The notes beneath the pieces are model-generated. The model had not been told where the DNA came from, ran no database searches, and saw only the letters and a program-made list of their open reading frames with translations. Made by a program: the position numbers and the translations under genes. A DNA stretch of 50,218 nt from Dehalococcoidales bacterium (GTDB lineage: Bacteria > Chloroflexota > Dehalococcoidia > Dehalococcoidales > UBA1222): positions 1 through 50,218 of the forward strand of contig JAEESL010000001.1 of the NCBI GenBank assembly GCA_016286345.1, in the 5' to 3' direction. Below, in pieces: positions 43,538 to 50,218 of this stretch. The stretch's first letter is position 1, and the number at the start of each line of letters is the position of its first letter.

Positions 43538-44338
43538 ATGAATCTCAGATATACAGTTCTTGATCCGGCAGGCAATAAAACCCTGATTGTTGAAACGCCT
43601 GTTGAGAGAGATAAATACAAGACTGTTGCAGATATTCTTATGCAGAAGGAACCTGATGTTGAACAGGTGGGTTTTCTTGAAGAAGCAGATGACGGTGCTG
43701 ATATCCATCTTGAAATGGCAGGAGGGGAATTCTGCGGAAATGCTTCGATGTGTGCTGCAGCAATGTTTTTGGAAGACCATCGTCTGAAAGAAGGAGTTGT
43801 CAGACTGTCTGTTTCAGGAGCAGATGAAATTCTCGGCATTACACTGAAAGAAGAAGGACGTTACTGGAAATGTTCAGCTGAGATGCCGGTTCCTGAATCA
43901 GTATGGCTTCGTGTTCTGAAGCTCAACGGCAAAGATGTAACTCTTCCGGTTGTTAATTTCAAAGGTATTTCTCATGCCATCGTATCCTGGAACATGGAAT
44001 ATGACGAAGCTGAAAAGATCATTGAGGACTGGGCTGAACAGCTGGAGGTTGATACTCTCGGAATTATGCTTCTCGACGAAGAAAATTCCAAGCTTCTGCC
44101 GCTTGTATTTGTGAAAAAATCTGATACTCTGTTCTGGGAGCATTCCTGTGCCAGCGGTACTGCTGCAGTCGGTGCATGGAGTGCCGTTGATAAAAATCAG
44201 GATTTCAGTGTTGAACTGAAACAGCCGGGCGGTTCCATCGGAGTTTCAGTGGAATACAGTGACGAAAAAATGAAATCATTGGTAATAAACGGAAAAGTCA
44301 GGATCAGTTCCACTTGTTCCGTTGAATTAGATATATAG
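43538..44338 (+). CDS. DapF-like amino-acid racemase/epimerase
   Basis: Cofactor-independent two-cysteine racemase of 266 residues related to diaminopimelate epimerase. The catalytic cysteines are C66 in GGEFCGNASM and C204 in EHSCASGTAAVGAW. In DapF the corresponding loops contain GNGxR and ERGxG, which hold the diaminopimelate carboxylate; here they are GNASM and EHSCASG, so the substrate is probably not diaminopimelate. Histidine racemases (CntK and relatives) share this departure, in my recollection. An amino-acid importer operon ends 760 bases upstream, with only the opposing mntP between. An amino-acid racemase working on imported substrate is inferred. Confidence 0.78.
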   Translation: MNLRYTVLDPAGNKTLIVETPVERDKYKTVADILMQKEPDVEQVGFLEEADDGADIHLEMAGGEFCGNASMCAAAMFLEDHRLKEGVVRLSVSGADEILGITLKEEGRYWKCSAEMPVPESVWLRVLKLNGKDVTLPVVNFKGISHAIVSWNMEYDEAEKIIEDWAEQLEVDTLGIMLLDEENSKLLPLVFVKKSDTLFWEHSCASGTAAVGAWSAVDKNQDFSVELKQPGGSIGVSVEYSDEKMKSLVINGKVRISSTCSVELDI

Positions 44339-44363
44339 CATCAGCTATGAATGGAGAGAGAAT

Positions 44364-44957
44364 ATGTTTGGACTAGATGCTCAATGGATGCTGGTGATTC
44401 TGACTTTTGCATATTCACTGGCTACCGGAGTCATATGTATCATGAATGCTGTTAACAATTCGACTCTGAAAAAACAGGCGATTGATTCCAATGATCATCA
44501 AAAACAAAATGCCGGTATTCAGCTTTACGCTTTGAGAAAAAATGTTCTGGCTGCTTTGGATAAGGGTAAGTATGATGAAATTTACTGGGATGTTGCCATG
44601 CTGTTTGATGCTGACATAAACAAGCAGTTTCTGGACCTGGCAGATGTTGCACATAAACTTCAGGCACTTTCCTCGGATATGTCCTTCTATGAAAGATTTC
44701 TTGTAAGCAATACCGATCAGGCACAATATGCCACTTTCAAAACGGCAAACAAACTAAATGAGAGTATATTTGAAGAGAAAGCCAAAAAACTGGGAACCTT
44801 TGACAAGAATGTTGCAATCACAGTGGACGGACAGACAAAACAGCTCAACTATCATGATCTTCTCAAGAACAAACACGAGCTCAGCATCAGGCTGGATAAA
44901 ATGAGACTCGATCTGTCAGTCAATATGCAGAAGTTTATTAAAGACAGTATTAAATAA
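44364..44957 (+). CDS. Membrane-anchored protein of unknown function
   Basis: Protein of 197 residues with one N-terminal helix (about 9-31) and no lipobox, so a single-pass anchor. The remainder is mostly helical and charged, with stretches such as LRKNVLAALDKGKYDEIYWD and KNKHELSIRLDKMRLDLSVN, suggestive of coiled coil. I recognise no family. GGAGAGAG lies seven bases before the ATG. It begins 25 bases after the racemase gene stops and probably shares its transcript. It ends at a strong terminator. Confidence 0.6.
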   Translation: MFGLDAQWMLVILTFAYSLATGVICIMNAVNNSTLKKQAIDSNDHQKQNAGIQLYALRKNVLAALDKGKYDEIYWDVAMLFDADINKQFLDLADVAHKLQALSSDMSFYERFLVSNTDQAQYATFKTANKLNESIFEEKAKKLGTFDKNVAITVDGQTKQLNYHDLLKNKHELSIRLDKMRLDLSVNMQKFIKDSIK

Positions 44958-44975
44958 TCCGTTTCTTTAAGTCAT

Positions 44976-45007
44976 AAAAAAAGGATTCTGCGCAGAATCC
45001 TTTTTTT
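44976..45007. terminator. Bidirectional terminator after the anchor-protein gene
   Basis: Perfect 16-bp inverted repeat centred at 44991/44992 (AAAAAAAGGATTCTGC and its complement), flanked by A- and T-runs. It lies between convergent genes and can end both. Confidence 0.92.
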
Positions 45008-45027
45008 TATATGACTATGATCTGTGT

Positions 45028-46386
45028 TTAGTTCTTCAAACTGTGGATCGGGGCGGGGATATGTCCGCCTCTGTTGATGAATACAGCAGATGATTCCTTA
45101 TGGACAGGCATTACAGGAGCTGTGCCGAGCAGGCCGCCCATTTCTATTGAATCACCGATATCCTTGCCGGGTGTGGGCAGGACACGTACGGCTGTTGTCT
45201 TCATGTTGATCATACCGATAGCTGCCTCATCTGCAATGATTGCAGAAATAGTCTCTGCAGGTGTATCACCGGGGATTGCAATCATATCAAGACCTACGGA
45301 ACAAACACATGTCATTGCTTCCAGTTTGTCGATACAGAGCGTTCCTGCTTCTGCAGCGGCAATCATACCTTCGTCTTCTGAAACGGGGATGAAAGCGCCG
45401 GATAAACCGCCGACTGATGATGATGCCATGATACCGCCTTTTTTGACTGCATCATTGAGCAGTGCAAGTGCTGCTGTGGTTCCGTGGGTACCGCATGTCT
45501 CAAGTCCGATTTCCTCAAGGATTCGGGCAACTGAGTCACCTCTTGCACTGGTAGGGGCAAGTGAAAGGTCCACGATGCCGAAAGGCGTATTTAAACGTTT
45601 TGATGCTTCCTGTGCAACCAGCTGGCCCATTCTTGTGATGCGGAATGCTGTCTTTTTTATCGTTTCGGCAACAACATTGATCGGCTGTCCCTTAATGCTC
45701 TGAAGGGCATGGAATACGACACCGGGACCTGAAACACCGACATTGATGGCTCTTTCGCTTTCACCTGTGCCGTGGAAAGCGCCTGCCATAAACGGGTTGT
45801 CTTCGACCGCATTGCAGAATACAACCAGTTTGGCGCATCCAAGACCATCCTTATCCTTGGTCAGTTCCGCTGTTTTCTTGATTATTCTGCCCATCATTGC
45901 AATGGCATCAAGGTTGATGCCTGCCTTGGATGAGCCTACGTTGATTGATGAACAAACTATTTCAGTCGATGCAAGTGCTTCAGGAATGGAATTGAGAAGC
46001 TTTACATCAGAATCAGTCATGCCTTTCTGTACAAGTGCGGAAAAGCCTCCGATAAAGTTGACTCCGCATTCTCTTGCAGCACGATCCATTGCCTGGGCAA
46101 AAATACTGTAGTTGTCAGTTTCTGATGCGGCGGCAACAAGCGAAATGGGAGTAACGGAGATTCGTTTGTTAACGATGGGGATACCGAATTCACTTTCGAT
46201 TTCCCTGCATACAGGAACAAGCTTTTCCGCCGATTTTGTTATTTTGTCGTATATCTTTGTCGACGCTTTCTTAGGGTCTTCGTCGCAGCAGCTCAGAAGT
46301 GAAATGCCCATTGTCACAGTTCTGATATCCAGATGCTGCTGTTCAATCATTTCTATTGTTGAAAATATCTGTTTCTGATTAAGCAT
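45028..46386 (-). CDS. UPF0210 (PFL/DUF711) family protein
   Basis: Cytoplasmic protein of 452 residues, full length for the UPF0210 family (DUF711). The sequence is well conserved: [14 protein letters not shown] near the start, [80 protein letters not shown] segments and [20 protein letters not shown] structure of the family is related to glycyl-radical-like barrels, but no activity is established, to my knowledge. It is preceded by an ACT-domain gene with an eight-base gap, the conserved UPF0237-UPF0210 pair, which suggests amino-acid-responsive control. Confidence 0.92.
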   Translation of the reverse strand: MLNQKQIFSTIEMIEQQHLDIRTVTMGISLLSCCDEDPKKASTKIYDKITKSAEKLVPVCREIESEFGIPIVNKRISVTPISLVAAASETDNYSIFAQAMDRAARECGVNFIGGFSALVQKGMTDSDVKLLNSIPEALASTEIVCSSINVGSSKAGINLDAIAMMGRIIKKTAELTKDKDGLGCAKLVVFCNAVEDNPFMAGAFHGTGESERAINVGVSGPGVVFHALQSIKGQPINVVAETIKKTAFRITRMGQLVAQEASKRLNTPFGIVDLSLAPTSARGDSVARILEEIGLETCGTHGTTAALALLNDAVKKGGIMASSSVGGLSGAFIPVSEDEGMIAAAEAGTLCIDKLEAMTCVCSVGLDMIAIPGDTPAETISAIIADEAAIGMINMKTTAVRVLPTPGKDIGDSIEMGGLLGTAPVMPVHKESSAVFINRGGHIPAPIHSLKN

Positions 46387-46394
46387 GTTGTCCC

Positions 46395-46664
46395 CTAAAT
46401 TGTGTGCATGGCATCAAAGATTTCCTGTCTTTGAATGTGTATGGCCAGATTCATTGAATCACCAAGCTTGTGCAGCTGATCATGTACTTCAGTAAAAGGT
46501 ATGTTTGCATCCTTGATATCCACGGCCATGACCATCGTGAAGTTGTTTTCAAGAATGGTCTGTGAGATATCAAGAACATTGATGTTCATTTCCGCAAGTT
46601 TAATGCAGATGGCTGCGATGATACCTACTCTGTCTTTGCCTACGACTGAGATGATAGCGATCAT
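46395..46664 (-). CDS. ACT-domain protein (UPF0237)
   Basis: Single ACT domain of 89 residues: [37 protein letters not shown] followed by the strand [11 protein letters not shown] and the second helix. ACT domains bind amino acids or other small effectors as dimers. UPF0237 relatives resemble the GcvR repressor's ACT units. It directly precedes the UPF0210 gene and is likely its regulatory partner. No DNA-binding segment is present. Confidence 0.88.
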   Translation of the reverse strand: MIAIISVVGKDRVGIIAAICIKLAEMNINVLDISQTILENNFTMVMAVDIKDANIPFTEVHDQLHKLGDSMNLAIHIQRQEIFDAMHTI

Positions 46665-46722
46665 TATTTCACTCCAAAATAATTAAGTAATATGAAAGTG
46701 TAGCACTATTTCGTTCTTAAAA

Positions 46723-47136
46723 TCACTTTCGGCTGAGAGCCTGAATGAAAGCGATAAAAAATATTATTGCGGCTGTGAGCAGTGCAATGCCCAGTCCCGG
46801 ATAGAAGAATGCAACAAAGACTTCAATATTCCATGGTAATAATCGGAGAACAACACCCAGCAATATCATGAATAAAATGATGATCCATGTTTTAAGCTCG
46901 AATGTATTGAAGACACTTTGTTTTGTTCCTTCAAAACCGTTTATCCGCTTTTTATTTTTTGTGGTCATTCTTGTAAAGATGAAGAGGAAGAATGCCAATG
47001 TTAAAACTGCCCCGACTATTCTCCAGATGCCCCAGGAGTCAGGTGTAGTCATAAATCCGCGTCGTGTGATAATAATTCCCGGAATCATCCATATTATGGA
47101 TGCAATGAGGAACAGGTACTTTGAGTTAATTCTCAT
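46723..47136 (-). CDS. Small four-helix membrane protein, unknown function
   Basis: Protein of 137 residues with four hydrophobic helices (about 7-24, 37-56, 82-99, 107-132) and a basic loop between helices two and three (TTKNKKRINGFEG). GGAG appears shortly before the ATG (AAGGAGACAGC). No named family is recognised. It lies between the ACT/UPF0210 pair, on the same strand, and the divergent LicD gene. Confidence 0.6.
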   Translation of the reverse strand: MRINSKYLFLIASIIWMIPGIIITRRGFMTTPDSWGIWRIVGAVLTLAFFLFIFTRMTTKNKKRINGFEGTKQSVFNTFELKTWIIILFMILLGVVLRLLPWNIEVFVAFFYPGLGIALLTAAIIFFIAFIQALSRK

Positions 47137-47211
47137 GCTGTCTCCTTAGTATGTTAATTAATTAAAGCGGATTTGTTTTTTATTGTGCCATCTGTATAAA
47201 AATCTGTCTAT

Positions 47212-47219
47212 GCTATACT
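47212..47219 (+). promoter_or_regulatory. Extended -10 element directly before the LicD gene
   Basis: TGCTATACTT contains an extended -10 (TG-N-TATACT; hexamer 47214-47219) ending six bases before the ATG at 47226. The transcript would begin at or beside the start codon, and no Shine-Dalgarno is present. Confidence 0.5.
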
Positions 47220-47225
47220 TGCAGT

Positions 47226-48035
47226 ATGAATGAACTTCAGGCAAAACTGGTGGAAGAACTGGGATGGCTGACTGACTTTTGTGATCAGAATAATGTCTCA
47301 TATTTTGTAATCGGCGGTACATTGCTGGGTGCTGCCCGTCATAAAGGGTTTATTCCATGGGACAATGATATAGATGTCGGATTTCCCAGACCGGATTATG
47401 AAAGAGTCATTCAGCTTCTTAAAGAACAGAAAAGCAAGTACGTTATTGAAACGTGTTATTCAGATGCACCGGACTATCTCTATAAGTTCTCCAAGCTTTA
47501 CGATACAACCACAACTGTTATTGAAGACACCAGGCGTCCGTGCAAACGCGGCACATTCATAGACATCATTCCTTTGGATGGAATAGGGAATTCCCGTTTC
47601 ACGACCAGATTTCATTTCCTTCCGATTTATATTCTCAATACATTGCTTACAGCCAATGCAATATCTGAAAGACCTGACAGACCCAAATGGCTTAACTGGC
47701 TTTCCGCCAAGGTTGCAGGCATTCCGAAAGCACTGTTCAACGAAAAGAAACTTCTTAAAAAACTTGACCGCATGTGTAAAAAGAGAAGCTTTTCCGATTG
47801 CAAATATGTCGGGGTACTGAACGGTGGATATGGCCTGAGAGATATTGTTGAACGCAGAATCTTCGAAGAAAAAGATGTTTATGATTTTGAGTATCTCAAA
47901 GTAAAAAGTGTCAGGGATTACGACAGTTATCTGACACATTTGTATGGCGACTGGCGAAAGATACCGCCTCCTGAAAAAAGAAAATCCGATCACGAATATT
48001 CTTTCGTGGATCTCAATAAATCATATCTGGACTGA
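47226..48035 (+). CDS. LicD-family phosphotransferase
   Basis: Protein of 269 residues of the LicD/fukutin-like nucleotidyltransferase fold, which moves phosphocholine or other phospho-alcohols from CDP-activated donors onto cell-surface glycans. The motif is complete: YFVIGGTLLGAARHKGFIPWDNDIDVGFPRPDYERV (about 28-62), with metal-binding DNDID and the GTFIDIIPLDGIG segment. The C-terminus has YGDWRKIPPPEKR. The gene is probably leaderless, with its -10 just before ATG. It is convergent with the XRE-cytidylyltransferase gene (five-base gap) and belongs with the locus that follows. Confidence 0.9.
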   Translation: MNELQAKLVEELGWLTDFCDQNNVSYFVIGGTLLGAARHKGFIPWDNDIDVGFPRPDYERVIQLLKEQKSKYVIETCYSDAPDYLYKFSKLYDTTTTVIEDTRRPCKRGTFIDIIPLDGIGNSRFTTRFHFLPIYILNTLLTANAISERPDRPKWLNWLSAKVAGIPKALFNEKKLLKKLDRMCKKRSFSDCKYVGVLNGGYGLRDIVERRIFEEKDVYDFEYLKVKSVRDYDSYLTHLYGDWRKIPPPEKRKSDHEYSFVDLNKSYLD

Positions 48036-48040
48036 TTCTT

Positions 48041-48976
48041 TTATCTGAGCAACGATTCAAGAAGAACTATATCTTCCTGTCTGACTACCTTGATGTTGTT
48101 GCTGCTTCCTTCGCAGAAGTGGAGCTTTTCACCCATGTTATAGAAAAGCATATAGCAGCAGGATTCGCTATATACATGACTGGCCCTGTCGCTTTTTGCA
48201 AAGATGTCCTTAAGTGATTTGAATGTATAGGCTTCAGGCCCCTGGGCGGCTATGATGTTATCGCGATCGAGGTATTCGCATTTGTTTCCCTTGACGTTGA
48301 ACTGTATATATTCCTGCATGGATTCATATGTGATGGCATTGCTGTTTTCATGTGCATAGTAAAGCAGCTTTGATATCAGAGTTTCCGGAACCAGAGGTCT
48401 TGTCGCTTCCTGGAATATAAGAATGTCCTCATCTTCCTTATCTCCTTTCTGCAGGATATGCTCAAATGCATTCCTTGCGGAAAGAATGGCTGAATCACCT
48501 GATTTTATTATCGCGGAGACCTTGCTGATCTTATATCTTGTCACATAGGATCTGAGGATATCCTCCCAGCCTTTCAGGCACACGATGATGATCTCATCAA
48601 TGGAAGGATGATTCTGATATGTTTCAAGGGAATAGATGATTAGAGGCTTTCCCAGTACTGTCGCGAACTGTGTCGGAAGTTTCTGGTTGTTGCGGTCGGT
48701 GTTTCCTCCGGCGAGGATGATTGCAGTGTTGTGTGATTTTTCCTGGTTCATCATCATGCTGCTTACCGTTTCCTGTTCAGTGCTTCCGATCAGGTTTTCG
48801 ACTGTCGTACCCAGTACACTGGCGAATTTTTTCAGCTTTGATAATGAAACATCATTGTCTCCGGATTCGATTTTAGCTATGGTGGAACGTGTTCTGTAGC
48901 CGAGAACAGTAGCGAGTTCCTGCTGGGACATACCTAATTCTATTCTTCTGCGTCTGATATTTGATCCGGTTGACAT
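48041..48976 (-). CDS. XRE regulator fused to a cytidylyltransferase-like domain lacking the PKQ lysine
   Basis: Protein of 311 residues in two parts. Residues 5-64 form an XRE helix-turn-helix (RRIELGMSQQELATVLGYRTRSTIAKIESG). Residues 83-311 resemble IspD/TarI cytidylyltransferases: NTAIILAGGNTDRNNQKLPTQF, GKPLIIYSLETYQ and EDILIFQEATRPLVPE. In active enzymes the motif is PKQ; here it reads P101-T102-Q103, so the lysine is lost and the glycine-rich loop is altered (GGNTDRN). The domain therefore looks like a ligand-binding rather than a catalytic unit. As an HTH fusion it could repress while sensing CTP or a CDP-alcohol; that is inference. Its -35 overlaps an operator half-site shared with the divergent gene at 49080. 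No Shine-Dalgarno precedes the ATG. Confidence 0.8.
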   Translation of the reverse strand: MSTGSNIRRRRIELGMSQQELATVLGYRTRSTIAKIESGDNDVSLSKLKKFASVLGTTVENLIGSTEQETVSSMMMNQEKSHNTAIILAGGNTDRNNQKLPTQFATVLGKPLIIYSLETYQNHPSIDEIIIVCLKGWEDILRSYVTRYKISKVSAIIKSGDSAILSARNAFEHILQKGDKEDEDILIFQEATRPLVPETLISKLLYYAHENSNAITYESMQEYIQFNVKGNKCEYLDRDNIIAAQGPEAYTFKSLKDIFAKSDRASHVYSESCCYMLFYNMGEKLHFCEGSSNNIKVVRQEDIVLLESLLR

Positions 48977-48990
48977 TGTTTTTGCTGCAT

Positions 48991-49020
48991 TTTATAGATT
49001 TGCAAGTGATTATAAATCAA
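48991..49020 (-). promoter_or_regulatory. Promoter of the XRE-cytidylyltransferase gene
   Basis: On the minus strand TTGATT (49015-49020), 18 bases, TATAAA (48991-48996), about 14 bases before the ATG at 48976. The -35 lies inside the half-site AATCAACAA (49015-49023). Confidence 0.6.
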
Positions 49021-49050
49021 CAATAACTAATAATCAACAAATGTTGATTA
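49015..49050. promoter_or_regulatory. Inverted-repeat operator between the divergent XRE and cytidylyltransferase genes
   Basis: Perfect inverted repeat TAATCAACA-aa-TGTTGATTA (49031-49050) plus an extra half-site AATCAACAA at 49015-49023, spaced 17 bases from the same half-site in the repeat. The right arm overlaps the -35 of the plus-strand gene and the extra half-site overlaps the -35 of the minus-strand gene. The obvious candidate binder is the XRE protein encoded beside it. Confidence 0.65.
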
Positions 49051-49072
49051 AATAATGCCTTTTGTCTAAAAT
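49044..49072 (+). promoter_or_regulatory. Promoter of the cytidylyltransferase-kinase gene
   Basis: TTGATT (49044-49049), 17 bases, TAAAAT (49067-49072). The ATG at 49080 follows seven bases later, so the transcript probably starts at the start codon. The -35 lies within the right arm of the inverted repeat. Confidence 0.65.
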
Positions 49073-49079
49073 GTATTGT

Positions 49080-50218
49080 ATGAATTTTGCATTGATTTTG
49101 GCAGGAGGTGCAGGAGACAGAATCGGATCTTCGATTCCCAAACAGTACCATATCATTGCCGGAAAACCGGTTATTGATTATGTGGTTGAAGCCTGCAGCC
49201 GTGCTAATTTAATTGATAAGATTGCTGTTGTCATGGATAACACCTGGCAGGACTATTCATATGCCCTTAAGTCAGTTGATGCCGTGTATGCAACTCCCGG
49301 AAACACACGTCATAAATCTCTGTATAATGGTCTCAGAGAGATCAAAAAATCATATGCCTGTGAGAAAATTATTATTCTCGATGCGGTTTCTCCGTTTGTT
49401 TATCCTGAACTGATCGATGAGTATATCGAACTGCTTGATAAATATGATTCAGTCATAACTGCCCAGCATATCACAGGCGGTTTTACCGATATCTATAATA
49501 ATAAACTGGATCGTGAAAAATATATCATCACCCAGTCTCCGGAAGGCTTCAGATTTGAGCTTTTATATGACAATTTTGACCTTGACTTCCCGTATCAGGA
49601 AGTGGCCGGAATGCTTCCCGAGGGAAGTACCAGAAAGTATTACTACGGCTTCAAGAACAATATCAAGCTTACCTATGATTACGAATTAGGTTATGCCGAT
49701 TATATGATGACCCATATCGGTAACAATGATAATAACGTTGCATTTATCGACAGAAATTTACTTGTTACTGTCGGATTGAAATCATTTCTTTTACGCCATG
49801 AAAAGGAAAAGACCATCAAATGGCTTGATGAAGTATATAAATCATTGCCTCGTCTGATCAAGAAATGGGAGATTACTTCCATCGAGCCGAATCAGACTTC
49901 CTTATACGGACTTGTCCTGTATGGCAACAGTGCAAAATACGGTGATGTGATAATAAAACTGATCCCCGGATTTGTCGGCAGATATGAACGTGAACTTGAA
50001 GCTGTGAGAATGCTTCCGCAGTCCTATATGTGCAAACTGTATGACTGGGATCTATCAACAAAGTCGATGCTTTTTGCGAGAGTCAACAATCCGAGATATG
50101 CTTCATTCGATGAAAACATCAAACTGAGTGCTTTTTTTACAAAAGTAATTCGTGATGCGATTCCATATACTCCCGAATGCAAGCTGAAATATATCACTAA
50201 ACATGTGGAAGATCTTAA
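49080..50218 (+). CDS. Cytidylyltransferase fused to a kinase-like domain (runs off the window)
   Basis: Open frame of at least 379 residues from ATG 49080 to the window end. Residues 1-230 are an IspD/TarI/LicC-like cytidylyltransferase with intact motifs: ALILAGGAGDRIGSSIPKQY (K21 in PKQ), GKPVIDYVVEA, IILDAVSPFVYPEL and the later QSPEGFRFELL. From about 235 comes a second domain with APH/LicA-kinase features: a small lobe with VIIKLIPGF (candidate ATP-binding Lys) and an alpha-C-like helix YERELEAVRML. The HxD catalytic loop must lie beyond the window. One polypeptide could phosphorylate an alcohol and activate it with CTP, serving the LicD transferase upstream. No Shine-Dalgarno is present, and the likely -10 is seven bases before ATG. 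Confidence 0.8.
   Translation, partial: MNFALILAGGAGDRIGSSIPKQYHIIAGKPVIDYVVEACSRANLIDKIAVVMDNTWQDYSYALKSVDAVYATPGNTRHKSLYNGLREIKKSYACEKIIILDAVSPFVYPELIDEYIELLDKYDSVITAQHITGGFTDIYNNKLDREKYIITQSPEGFRFELLYDNFDLDFPYQEVAGMLPEGSTRKYYYGFKNNIKLTYDYELGYADYMMTHIGNNDNNVAFIDRNLLVTVGLKSFLLRHEKEKTIKWLDEVYKSLPRLIKKWEITSIEPNQTSLYGLVLYGNSAKYGDVIIKLIPGFVGRYERELEAVRMLPQSYMCKLYDWDLSTKSMLFARVNNPRYASFDENIKLSAFFTKVIRDAIPYTPECKLKYITKHVEDL

Overview
This window comes from a strictly anaerobic-looking bacterium with moderate GC content. The chromosomal core is ordinary: lysS, recO, recR, ybaB, dnaX, gap, eno, pth, ligA, tyrS, ribF, plsY. It sits beside oxygen-sensitive-type chemistry, namely a 2-hydroxyacyl-CoA dehydratase/double-cubane reductase cluster with its ATP-driven activator. 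The gap-eno-pth/ligA neighbourhood, a CetZ/FtsZ-like tubulin homologue and several apparently leaderless genes make me lean towards Chloroflexota (Dehalococcoidia-like). Other families here, such as DUF4428, DUF4418, Cthe_2159 and UPF0210/UPF0237, are also common in Clostridia, so the phylum is an inference only. I see no rRNA, tRNA, CRISPR, insertion sequence or prophage, and no gene-free stretch longer than about 250 bases.

Layout. 1-5.9 kb, minus strand: the truncated lysS, a beta-helix lipoprotein, a phosphate-type binding protein fused to membrane helices, and a protein with zinc motifs at both ends. 6.0-9.4 kb: the tightly coupled dnaX-ybaB-recR-recO operon. 9.6-15.9 kb: thiM on plus, then on minus an alpha/beta hydrolase, the CetZ-like gene, gap, eno, a LOG-like protein and pth. 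16.0-20.4 kb, plus: ligA, an AlkD-like glycosylase and three tandem paralogous lipoproteins. 20.4-30.4 kb, minus: the most distinctive block, read in transcription order as dehydratase activator, dehydratase-family subunit, Se/S-carrier-like DUF3343, second dehydratase-family subunit, cysteine-desulfurase-like enzyme, an SsuABC-type importer (permease, ATPase, cysteine-rich Tat lipoprotein), then DUF4418, an FtsX-like permease and a LolD-like ATPase. 30.6-33.1 kb, plus: two diguanylate cyclases. 33.1-38.3 kb, minus: an NSS transporter, tyrS, ribF and an MFS carrier. 38.4-45 kb: a Fic-like protein with a degenerate active site, plsY, a TrpR-like repressor leading a polar amino-acid ABC operon, mntP, a DapF-like racemase and a membrane-anchored unknown. 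45-50.2 kb: the UPF0210/UPF0237 pair and a surface-decoration locus.

Two blocks look like possible undescribed systems. The first is the 20.4-30.4 kb block. An importer and an ATP-driven reductase appear to be read from two promoters that share an 11-base element (TTGATTGTCAA on the plus strand), and the block also carries sulfur/selenium-handling proteins. I infer uptake and difficult reduction of a small, possibly sulfur- or selenium-containing, substrate. The second is the 47.2-50.2 kb locus: a LicD-type transferase, a cytidylyltransferase-kinase fusion, and a divergent XRE regulator fused to a cytidylyltransferase-like domain that has lost the catalytic PKQ lysine. Inverted repeats overlie the -35 elements of both divergent promoters. 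I infer an autoregulated CDP-alcohol pathway whose repressor senses its own nucleotide product.

The CetZ-like tubulin in a glycolytic operon and the Fic protein with Tyr in place of the catalytic His are further points of interest. All functional statements rest on reading motifs by eye; no database search was run.
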